The notes under the pieces were generated by a model. That model was not told the origin of the DNA. It worked only from the letters and a program-made list of their open reading frames with translations, and ran no database searches. Shown here piece after piece: positions 52,908 to 61,500 of a stretch of DNA of 63,010 nt (the stretch's first letter is position 1; each line of letters begins with the position of its first letter). The DNA is from Candidatus Kuenenia stuttgartensis (lineage in GTDB: Bacteria; Planctomycetota; Planctomycetia; Gemmatales; Gemmataceae): the NCBI GenBank assembly GCA_945875585.1, contig CAMCLK010000030.1, positions 1-63,010 of the forward strand, in the 5' to 3' direction. The position numbers and the translations under genes are program-made.

Positions 52908-55568
52908 TTAGTCCAGATACAAAAATCCGTTCGAGCAAAACAGTGCCTGACCCAGCACGGCGAGCGCGCGGGTATCAACCGGCAAGTCGGCGGGAGCAGG
53001 CGTGGTTGGCATTCCAGGTACTTTACGTGGTGGTGTTTTGGGTGCCGCTTTGGCTGCGTCAACCATGGGAGGCAGAAGTTGTGCCTGCTCCGCGAGAAAA
53101 GCCAAGGCCGCGCCGCGCTCTACCGGTGTGGGTTCACGCCCCATCACCAGTTTCCATGCGCGCGATACCTGCGCGGTGGCATCGGGACCCGCCTCGGCGC
53201 GCACGCGTTTGGCAAAGGCCTCGGAACTTTTCAATGTGAATTCGTCGTTGAGAAGGACCAGCGTTTGCGGCGTGGCAGTGCTGGTACCACGGCATTCGCA
53301 GTTCGGTTCGGTGACCGGGTTGTCGAACGGTTCGGCCACGCTGAGCGGTTGTGTGCGCCTTACCTGCAGATAAATGGTGCGGCGGAACTCCTCGCCAACG
53401 GCCAGCGGTTTGAGTACGGAGAAATATCCGGCCGCATCGCGGTTCGGGTGTCCCGGAACTATCTGCCCATTTTCGTTTTCACGCACCGAAACGGGTGGCC
53501 CGAACTGCCGGGGAACCAAGGTGCCTGATATCGATAGCAGGCTGTCGCGTACCTGCTCGGCTTCAAGGCGCCGGGCCGGCATGCGCGACAGAAGCCTGTT
53601 GTCGGCATCCACCGCATCGCGGCGGGCATCGCGTTGGCTCGATTGGCGGTAGGTCGTGCTGCAGAGCATAAGCCGGTGCAGGTGCTTCAGGTTCCAGCCC
53701 GAGCGCATGAATTCGTCGGCAAGCCAGTCGAGAAGTTCCGGGTGGCTGGGAGGCAGGCCTAGCCTGCCAAAATCGCCGGGGGTGGCGACGAGCCCTTTGC
53801 CGAAGTGGTGCATCCACACGCGGTTGACCAGCACGCGCGCCGTGAGTGGATTGCGCGGGTCCACCAGCCAGTTGGCAAGAGCCAATCGGCGGCCTGAGCC
53901 GGGTGCGTTCGGGTCGGGCGCGGGCACCGCCAACGCATGACGGTCGTCGAGAATGGCCAGTGCTCCGGGTGCGAGTTCCTGTTTTGGCTGGTCGGGGTCG
54001 CCCCGGTGAAAAAGTCTGGTAACCGGTAGCTTGGCGCCGGCCGGTTCGGTCAGCGGGCGCACAAAACCTTCGGCAGGCTTGGTGCCACGCAGCGCCGTGG
54101 CTTTTTCTGAAAATTTGTTGAGTTCTTCGATCGCTTTAGGGTCGTACAGGTAAAGCGATCCGTCTGAAACGTTGAGGCTCGGATTGTCCATCAGCAGTTT
54201 TTTCTGCTCAGGCGTGCGTTTCGCCTCGGGGGTTTCACGCGCTTTTTCCGCCATGGGGCGAACCGCTTCCGGCAGTTTGGCCAACTCCTTGCGGAAGGTG
54301 GCTTCGATGGCCGCTTTCAGCCGGGTTGTTCGATCCTGATCGATTTTCGCGGCTTCTTTTTCGATAGCCGCTGCCTTATCGCGGTCTGCCTGGGTGTAAA
54401 GCGAGACCTCCCGGGCCGCTGGTGCCTTCCACGCTGTCATGTTCAGCGCTGGCTCGAATACCGCTCGCAGACGGTAATAATCGGCCTGAGGAATCGGGTC
54501 GTACCGGTGATTGTGGCACTGGGCGCAACCGACTGTTAGCCCCATGAATGCCGACGAAACGATTTTCAGAGTGTCGGCTACTACCTGATTCTGCCCTTCC
54601 TTTGTGTTGCCGCCCGGAGACGCCGTGGCATCGGGTGCCATCCGCAGAAAACCGGTGGCAATCACCTTGTCCAGATCGGCTGGAGAAAGTTCGGCGACAG
54701 GGCCACGCACCAGTTCGTCGCCCGCCAACTGTTCACGGATGAACTGGTCGAACGGCTTATCGGCATTCAGCGACCGGATCACATAATCGCGGTAACGCCA
54801 AGCGCTGGCGCGTACCGGGTCGTCTACCGTGGCGCCTTCGGAATCGGCATAACCTGCCACGTCGAGCCAGTGCCTGGCCCACCGTTCACCGTATTCTGGG
54901 CGTGCCAGCAACCTGTCGATCAACGCTTCCTGCGAACGGGCGGAACCATCGGCCACAAACGCCTCGACTTCCGCCGGGGTAGGGGGCAGTCCCGTCAGGT
55001 CGAATGTGGCCCGCCGAATAAACGCAACCCGGTCCGCCTCGGGGTTGAAGGTCAGTTTTTCACGCGTAAGACGATCTAGAATGAAGGAATCGATGGGGGT
55101 GCGCACAAGACCCGATACCGCGGGGGCAGGGGCGCGGCGAACAGGCTGAAAAGCCCACCAGGAACGGTCTTCCTGAGTGATCAGCATCCCTGCCGAAGTT
55201 ACTTCCGGTTCCGGCTTATCCACCCGGGCACCTTGCGAGATCCAACGCGCCAGAATTTCCGTCTCGGCAGCGGAAAGCTTCTTTTTGCCCGGAGGCATGG
55301 TGCCATCGCGAACACGCTGGATCAGCAGGCTGGTTTCCGCATGGCCAGGAACAATAGCAGGGCCCGATTCCCCGCCTTTCAGCGTGGTTCGGCGCAGGCG
55401 AAGATCGAGCCCACCCTTGAGCTTTTCGCCTTCACCGTGGCATTCCACGCAGTAAGCACGCAACAACGGCCGAGCTTGAGATTCAAACGTGGAAGTGGAA
55501 TCCGCGCCCGTGCCGACTCCACATAACGAAATCAGCGCCAATGCGGCAAGGCAGTTTGGTTTGGGCAT
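52908..55568 (-). CDS. Planctomycete cytochrome (PSCyt1 + DUF1549 + DUF1553)
   Basis: 886 aa from the ATG at 55568 with a signal peptide (MPKPNCLAALALISLCGVG). Order: PSCyt1 heme domain with CVECH near residue 40 and the distal Met in DGTMPPGKKKLS; DUF1549 (about 160-370, PIDSFILDRLTREKLTFNPE, RRATFDLTGLPPTPAEVEAF) with a second CAQCH in VGCAQCHNHRYDPI; a charged coiled-coil-like insert (about 400-480, EKEAAKIDQDRTTRLKAAIE); DUF1553 (ALANWLVDPRNPLTARVLVN, HHFGKGLVATPGDFGRLG). Probably a periplasmic heme protein working with the DUF1501 protein encoded just downstream. Confidence 0.94.
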   Translation of the reverse strand: MPKPNCLAALALISLCGVGTGADSTSTFESQARPLLRAYCVECHGEGEKLKGGLDLRLRRTTLKGGESGPAIVPGHAETSLLIQRVRDGTMPPGKKKLSAAETEILARWISQGARVDKPEPEVTSAGMLITQEDRSWWAFQPVRRAPAPAVSGLVRTPIDSFILDRLTREKLTFNPEADRVAFIRRATFDLTGLPPTPAEVEAFVADGSARSQEALIDRLLARPEYGERWARHWLDVAGYADSEGATVDDPVRASAWRYRDYVIRSLNADKPFDQFIREQLAGDELVRGPVAELSPADLDKVIATGFLRMAPDATASPGGNTKEGQNQVVADTLKIVSSAFMGLTVGCAQCHNHRYDPIPQADYYRLRAVFEPALNMTAWKAPAAREVSLYTQADRDKAAAIEKEAAKIDQDRTTRLKAAIEATFRKELAKLPEAVRPMAEKARETPEAKRTPEQKKLLMDNPSLNVSDGSLYLYDPKAIEELNKFSEKATALRGTKPAEGFVRPLTEPAGAKLPVTRLFHRGDPDQPKQELAPGALAILDDRHALAVPAPDPNAPGSGRRLALANWLVDPRNPLTARVLVNRVWMHHFGKGLVATPGDFGRLGLPPSHPELLDWLADEFMRSGWNLKHLHRLMLCSTTYRQSSQRDARRDAVDADNRLLSRMPARRLEAEQVRDSLLSISGTLVPRQFGPPVSVRENENGQIVPGHPNRDAAGYFSVLKPLAVGEEFRRTIYLQVRRTQPLSVAEPFDNPVTEPNCECRGTSTATPQTLVLLNDEFTLKSSEAFAKRVRAEAGPDATAQVSRAWKLVMGREPTPVERGAALAFLAEQAQLLPPMVDAAKAAPKTPPRKVPGMPTTPAPADLPVDTRALAVLGQALFCSNGFLYLD

Positions 55569-55688
55569 GGCCAAGTCCCCGGACGGCGCGCGCAAAGGAG
55601 GGAGAATTCAGGCGGCGCAAGATTTCTACTCACTCTTTTGTGCATGCCGGGGCTTGCCACGTCAAGCAAAAATGCCGTGTCCCTTTAC

Positions 55689-56678
55689 TTATCCAACCGC
55701 GAAATCGGTTTCGAACGGCGTGATCACAAACGTTTCATCACCAAAATTCGAACCGCTGTACTGAAGCGTGCCCACAGATGTGGCAGCGAACAGGATATCC
55801 GCCATCGGAAAACCGGGAGTCTGCCGGAAGGTCAGGCTGGCTCCCATGGCAGATGTTTCAGACCCCGCGAAGAACGTTGTAATAACCTCGTTGTTCAATA
55901 CCGAGCGGATGACAACAGCACCTGTTACCGATGCCGCGCTTGCCGCGATTTCATCGATACCGTCGCCATCCAAATCGCCTGCCGCCACGTAAATTCCACC
56001 ATTGAATCCGCCTGAAAAGGCAAAATAACTGGTAAGAATGGAGGCGTCACTGCCACTGAAAGCAATCACATGCCCGTTGGCTCCTGTGCCTGAACCAACA
56101 ATGAGGTCGGCAATGGTGTCAGAATTCAATTGGCCTGCCGCCACATGCACGCCACCATCGAATTCAGGCGCAAAGGCATAAAAACTGCTCAATGGGCCGC
56201 TGTCAGGAACGCCATTTGGCGTAAACGTGCGAACGTGAGGTCCAGCACCCGGACCGGCGCCAACGGCAATTGTGCCGGGAACGCCCGAACTACCAGATGG
56301 GAGAATGGCTACCGAAACCCCACCCGCAAACCCTTCGCTAAAGGCAAAGAAATTCGCCAGAACCACAGGGGTGCCACTGCTGAGCGAAGTGCCGTCATAC
56401 GCCATGACCCGAGGTTGCGCCCCAGCACCGGCACCCACCACGAGATCTGGAATATTATCGCCGGTCAGATCGGCGACCGAAACCGACAATTCTCCAGCGA
56501 ACCCGGGAAACGGCGTAATCACCGCAAGGCTGGCGCGTGTCTGGTTGTCCACGATCTGCACCTGACTCGATTCGCCCGCATTGCCCAAACCAGAGATAGC
56601 AACGGGAACGGCTGCCAAGGCTGGGCAGTACCTGGTTTCAAGGGACTCAAGGGCCAGGCGAGCGACTGATTGGGACAT
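55689..56678 (-). CDS. Exported FG-GAP-like repeat protein with LExLExR..PA N-terminus
   Basis: 329 aa from the ATG at 56678, which has GGAG eight bases upstream. The N-terminus ARLALESLETRYCPALAA carries the LExLExR..PA motif shared by many exported planctomycete proteins. The rest is five or six similar blocks of about 45-50 residues with VADLTGDNIPDLVVGAGAGA, VAAGQLNSDTIADLIVGSG and VAAGDLDGDGIDEIAAS, each with FYAFA/FFAFS-EGFAGGV strands, forming an FG-GAP-type propeller. No enzyme motif. Single gene with no obvious partner. Confidence 0.82.
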   Translation of the reverse strand: MSQSVARLALESLETRYCPALAAVPVAISGLGNAGESSQVQIVDNQTRASLAVITPFPGFAGELSVSVADLTGDNIPDLVVGAGAGAQPRVMAYDGTSLSSGTPVVLANFFAFSEGFAGGVSVAILPSGSSGVPGTIAVGAGPGAGPHVRTFTPNGVPDSGPLSSFYAFAPEFDGGVHVAAGQLNSDTIADLIVGSGTGANGHVIAFSGSDASILTSYFAFSGGFNGGIYVAAGDLDGDGIDEIAASAASVTGAVVIRSVLNNEVITTFFAGSETSAMGASLTFRQTPGFPMADILFAATSVGTLQYSGSNFGDETFVITPFETDFAVG

Positions 56679-56768
56679 TTCGTGGACTCCGGGTGAAAGG
56701 AAGCTAGTTTTGGAGCTTTGGGATGCCTGGGGCATATTGTCGCATCTTTTCCGAAGATCACAACCATT

Positions 56769-57764
56769 TTACCCAATTTCTACTACCACTTTGCCCACCA
56801 CCTGACCTGACATGCCCAGTGTGCTGCCCTCGAGAAGGCGGTGTGCCTGGGCAGCCTGATCCAGTGTGAATGTGCCGGCAATGGTTGGTTTCAGTTTGCC
56901 TGCCGCCAGCCATCGTCCAATATCTGCGGCACAAACTGCCTGCTCTTCGGGTGTGGCGTTGAACATGGCAAAACCCTTAAGCGTTAGGCCTTTCACATAA
57001 AAAGGCCCGACGGGAAACAGTGGCTGTGCTGTTCGCCCGGCAATCAGCACCATCCGTCCGCGCGCTGCAATAGCTGGAACCATCACCATAAAGTTGGGTT
57101 CGCGCTGGGTCTCGATCCACACGTCCAGCCCCTTGCCGCCTGTGAATTCCGCAATGCGCGCCGGGATATCGTCGCGTTTGTGCACCACAGTCTGCGCGCC
57201 CCACGACTGCGCTAATGCTGCTTTTTCGTCGCTGCCCACCGAACAAAGAACCCGTGCCCCTGCTGCCAAGGCCATCGGTACCAGCATCGACCCTACCCCG
57301 CCGGTGCCGCCCGGAATGTAAACGGTCTCACCGTTTTTCAGGCCGGCGTTACTGAAAAGTGCCAGATGCGCCGTGATGCCAGTGAGCGCCGAGGCTGCCA
57401 AAGCGGTATCTGATACGCCATCGGGCGAGCGGTAAATCCACTCCCGTTTCACCGCGATCTTTTCCGCCAGTGTTCCTTGGCGGCCCAGCAGTCCTTGGTT
57501 GGATCCCCACACCCGGTCTCCCGGTTTCAGGTCGGTCACGCCTTCACCGACGGATTCCACCTTCCCGGCGAAGTCGCACCCGGGAATGAACGGAAGGGGA
57601 ATCGGCATGGGGATGGTGCCGGCGCGAATGTAGAGGTCGATCGGGTTGAGTGCCGAGCAGGCAACCCGCACGATCACCTCCCCGGAAGCTGCGACAGGAT
57701 CTGGCAGGGAGGCCACCTGGAACTGATCAGGTGATCCGGTGGCGGTAATAAAGGCGGCTTTCAT
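56769..57764 (-). CDS. Quinone oxidoreductase-like medium-chain dehydrogenase
   Basis: 331 aa, zinc-free MDR family. GroES-like N-terminal domain: SALNPIDLYIRAGTIPMPIP, PFIPGCDFAGKVESVGEGV, GDRVWGSNQ. Rossmann domain with the NADPH-binding GGTGGVGSMLVPMALAAGAR. The catalytic and structural zinc cysteines of alcohol dehydrogenases are absent, as in NADPH:quinone reductases. GGGAAG lies eight bases before the ATG. It is expected to reduce quinones or activated alkenes in the cytoplasm. Its upstream side faces the REP-like cluster. Confidence 0.92.
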   Translation of the reverse strand: MKAAFITATGSPDQFQVASLPDPVAASGEVIVRVACSALNPIDLYIRAGTIPMPIPLPFIPGCDFAGKVESVGEGVTDLKPGDRVWGSNQGLLGRQGTLAEKIAVKREWIYRSPDGVSDTALAASALTGITAHLALFSNAGLKNGETVYIPGGTGGVGSMLVPMALAAGARVLCSVGSDEKAALAQSWGAQTVVHKRDDIPARIAEFTGGKGLDVWIETQREPNFMVMVPAIAARGRMVLIAGRTAQPLFPVGPFYVKGLTLKGFAMFNATPEEQAVCAADIGRWLAAGKLKPTIAGTFTLDQAAQAHRLLEGSTLGMSGQVVGKVVVEIG

Positions 57765-57924
57765 GGCATGTCTTCCCGAATGTGATTGATTCCCCGCTGG
57801 TTTACTGGTTGGCCGGTTGCCGGGAAGGGGAATCTATTGAGGGTGGTCGTTTGGGGACTGTGTTGTGCGCATATCGAGGGGCCTCGAGCGTTGTGTTCCG
57901 TGAGCCCCCAAGCGTCATGTTCCG

Positions 57925-57992
57925 TGAGCCCCCAACGTGAGTTGGGGGGTGAGCAGGCGCTAGGGCACCCCCCAACTCACGTTGGGGGCTCA
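57925..57992. repeat. REP/BIME-like paired palindrome, copy 1
   Basis: Two 27-bp arms (57925-57951 and 57966-57992) are exact reverse complements around a 14-nt spacer AGCAGGCGCTAGGG. Each arm is itself a hairpin: CCCCCAAC-GTGA-GTTGGGGG on the left and its mirror on the right. The left-arm loop GTGA is a GNRA-type tetraloop. Confidence 0.92.
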
Positions 57993-58009
57993 TGAAAACG
58001 TGTTCGTAG

Positions 58010-58055
58010 GGGGTTCACAAAACGTGTTGGGTGTGGGTTCACAAAAACTTGTTGG
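58010..58055. repeat. 24-bp-period direct units next to the palindromes
   Basis: GGGTTCACAAAACGTGTTGG at 58011 and a variant at 58035. A related single unit follows copy 2 at 58202. Two more with the same 24-bp period lie at 62866 and 62890, so the unit travels with the palindromes. Confidence 0.8.
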
Positions 58056-58058
58056 GCG

Positions 58059-58152
58059 TTGTGCAAGCAAAACGGTGGTTGGCAACTACGGCAGTCGTGT
58101 TTCCCGTGTTATTTATGAGCCCCCAACGTGAGTTGGGGGGTGAGCAGGCGCT
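58059..58152. repeat. 94-bp exact direct repeat, left copy
   Basis: Identical to 62914-63007 over at least 94 bp (starts TTGTGCAAGCAAAACGG) and runs into the left arm and spacer of a paired palindrome. The two copies are 4855 bp apart and enclose the Ig-like surface-protein gene. Confidence 0.93.
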
Positions 58153-58183
58153 AGGGCACCCCCCAACTCACGTTGGGGGCTCA
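58116..58183. repeat. REP/BIME-like paired palindrome, copy 2
   Basis: Arms 58116-58142 and 58157-58183, perfect 27 bp (28 with the flanking A/T), same spacer as copy 1, same orientation. Followed by TCATGAAAACGTGTTC as in copy 1. Confidence 0.92.
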
Positions 58184-58520
58184 TGAAAACGTGTTCTTAG
58201 GGGGCTCACAAAACGTGTTTGGGATCGATCAAAAGCCTAGCGCCTTGGTGTTTTGCGGCGAACGGGGTAAATGGGAATATGGTGGCCTTTTTGCTTGCGG
58301 GGTTATCAGCATTAAGTCTATGCCCGACAAATGTTTCGGAAATACTTTAAGTGCTGATGTGTGCAGTTAATTGGAATGTCTGACGTGATGTTTTTTTTAT
58401 TTCTTTAACAAAAGCAATCATTTCTCTGAAAGATGATGCCTCCGCGTGAGGTTACCTGCAGTAAGGTCCAAACAACGGACCATTCGGGGCATATTTTTAG
58501 CACCATTGCGAGTACTCTTC

Positions 58521-61500
58521 ATGTCATCTGCAAGCCTTTGGTCACGCCTGGTTCGCTCTATTGCAGGCACGAAAACAACGCAAAAGTCAATCAAGCGCCC
58601 GTTGCGTGCTTTTCCCTCATTAGAATCGCTGGAAGGCCGAACAGTTCCCGCAACGGCCATCCTGAACCCAACGGGGGGCCTTACTTCAACAGATGGGATA
58701 CGCACCGAATTTGCAGACGGCCAGTTCATGGTTTATAAAAACAATGTAAAGCAACTTTATAATGGAATTACTGTCCCAAATAGTAATAATTTTAACTCCA
58801 TATATTTAAGTGTCGGAAACGATACTGTCGGTGGAACTTTTGTCGGTTATCTAGCTCCCGGAACCTGGTCAAAAGCTGGATCGAATATGACTAGGTCTAA
58901 TTGGACCAATGTCAACACATCGACCGTTTTAGCAAGTGGAGCCAATTCGTTTTTTACAAGTAGCATGTCTTACACCAATGCCACGGGAACATATGTTGTG
59001 GATCTGCGGGTTGATTACACGGCACCTGACGTGTTTCACAAGCAGACATATACGGTCACTATTCCTTCTGGAAACACCAAGGATGTGAGGCTTTACATGG
59101 CATACGATACGTATCTTGGTGGTAGTGATGCTGGGCCGGGTTATGTGGATTCTACAGGAGATCCTACAGTCAATAATGGTGTAGTAGAGGTCGGTGTTTA
59201 TGGTTCAACCGTCACGGAATCAATCCAGTATGTTTCCGGAATAGCATGGGAAAGTTATGCATCAATGGGTTACCCAAGTATTGTTAGATCATTTAGTGGC
59301 TATGGGCCTGGATTCGGCACACCATTTACGAATGGAATAGATAGCCGTTCCGATACCGATAACGGCATTGGAATCAATTGGAATTTTGGTTCTACTCCTG
59401 GCGTACAAGCACCTGTCGCCTACAACTTTGCATTTAATACGCCAGCTCCACCTGATACGACACCCCCAGCCACGCCGGTGATTACATCGGTGACGGTGGA
59501 TACCGGATCAAGCACAACCGACCAGATTACCAACGACAACACACTCACATTCACAGGCACAGCCGAAGCCAACAGCGCGGTGAAAGTATTCAACGGTTCA
59601 ACACTGCTTGGCACTGCCAAGGCGTCAGGTACCGGTGCTTACGCGGTAACCGCCAGCGTTTTACCAGATGGCACTTACCCCAATTTTAGGGTCACCGCTA
59701 CCGATGCTGCCGGTAACCAAAGTGGTGCGGCAACTGTCACGCCTTGGACAATTGACACCGTGTCTTTGATTACGGTTACCGGGGTAGCCAGCGATACCGG
59801 AATCAGCCCTACCGACAAAATCACCAACGATAACACATTAACTATTACTGGTATGGCTGAGCCCAACAGCTTGGTAGCCGTATTCGACAACGGTGTGCAG
59901 GTGGGCACTGCAACCGCGTCTGGAACAGGAGCTTATTCCGTTACCACCAGCGCTCTTTCAGATGCCAGCCATGTGTTGACCATCACGGCAGCCGATATTG
60001 CCGGTAACGTAAGTTCATCAACGCCGCTTGGCACATGGATTGTCGATACCATTGCTCCTTCTTCAACGCCTGTGGTGGTTTCGGTGACGGTGGATACCGG
60101 ATCCAGCACGACCGACCAGATTACCAGCGACAGCACACTCACATTCACAGGCACAGCCGAAGCCAACAGCGTGGTGCAAGTATTCGACGGTACAACCCTG
60201 ATTGGCACCACCACGGCGTCAGGTACGGGTGCTTACGCGGTTACCGCCAGCCTTTTACCGGATGGAACTTATCCTAATCTTAAGGTCACCGCTAGCGATG
60301 TTGCCGGCAACCAAAGTGGCGCGGCAACTGTCACGCTGTGGACCATTGATACCGTGTCTAACATTACAGTTACCGGTGTAACCAGCGATACCGGAAGCAG
60401 TTCTACCGACAAAATCACCAACGATAACACATTGACTATTACTGGTATGGCTGAGCCCAACAGCTTGGTAGCCGTATTCGACAACGGTGTGCAGGTGGGC
60501 ACCGCAACCGCGTCTGGAACAGGTGCTTATTCCGTTACCACCAGCGCGCTTTCAAATGCCAGCCATGTGTTGACCATCACGGCAACCGATATTGCCGGCA
60601 ACGTGAGTCCAGCAACGCCGCTTGGCACATGGATTGTCGATACCATTGCTCCAGCAACGCCTGTGGTGGTTTCGGTGACGGTGGATACCGGATCCAGCAC
60701 GACCGACCAGATTACCAGCGACAACACACTCACATTCACAGGCACAGCCGAAGCAAACAGCGTGGTGCAAGTATTCAACGGTACAACCCTGATTGGCACC
60801 ACCACGGCGTCAGCTACGGGTGCTTACGCGGTTACCGCCAGCGTTTTGCCGGATGGCACGTACCCCAATTTTAGGGTCACAGCTAGCGATGCTGCCGGCA
60901 ACCAAAGTGGCGCGGCAACCGTCACGCCGTGGACCATTGATACCACTGCTCCAGCAACGCCTTTGGTGGCCTCGGTGACGGTGGATACCGGAATCAGCAC
61001 GACCGATCAGATTACCAACAACAACACGTTGACTGTTACGGGGACAGCAGCAGCCAACAGTATCGTAAATGTGTTCGACGGCGGTGTACTTGTGGGTACC
61101 ACCACGGCATCGGGAACGGGTGCTTATTCTGTTACAACCAGTGTTTTAGCGGATGGCGTGCATTCTGCCTTAACGGTTACGGCGACCGATCTTGCCGGTA
61201 ACGCCAGTGGCGCCGCCACCATCACCCCATGGACGATTGATACGGTTGCTCCCGTGGTCGACATGGTTGCAGACAGCACAGACAGCGATGGCACTTATAA
61301 GAAGAACCAAACACTTACCATTGAGTTGACACTGGATGAGGTGGTTTATGTGAACGGCATTCCGTGTCTTGACCTCAATTCGGGTGGATTGGCCGAGTAT
61401 GTCTCCGGCAGCGGTACCAATACGCTTGTTTTCACCTACACCATTCAGCGTGGTGAAAGTACGCCAGTGGGAGACTATTTAAGCGTTCTTGGCTTTGATC

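Larger units (their letters stand above)
57765..58520. other. Intergenic region carrying the left REP-like cluster
   Basis: About 750 bp without a credible gene. It has a tandem run of related words (GAGCCCCCAAGCGTCATGTTCC type, 57880-57925), two complete paired palindromes, 24-bp-period TCACAAAACGTGTT units, and then an AT-rich leader (58370-58440) to the surface-protein gene. Short ORFs on both strands encode the same PTHVGGS-like peptide because of the palindromes and are not genes. Confidence 0.75.

Noticed and set aside
57802..57995. Short ORFs on both strands of the palindromes (PTHVGGS-type peptides), also at 62727-62986
   Set aside because: They arise from the perfect inverted repeats, encode the same peptide on both strands, and have no ribosome-binding site.
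59472..61250. CRISPR-like array in the repeated region
   Set aside because: The repeats are about 300 bp long, in one open reading frame, and encode Ig-like domains.
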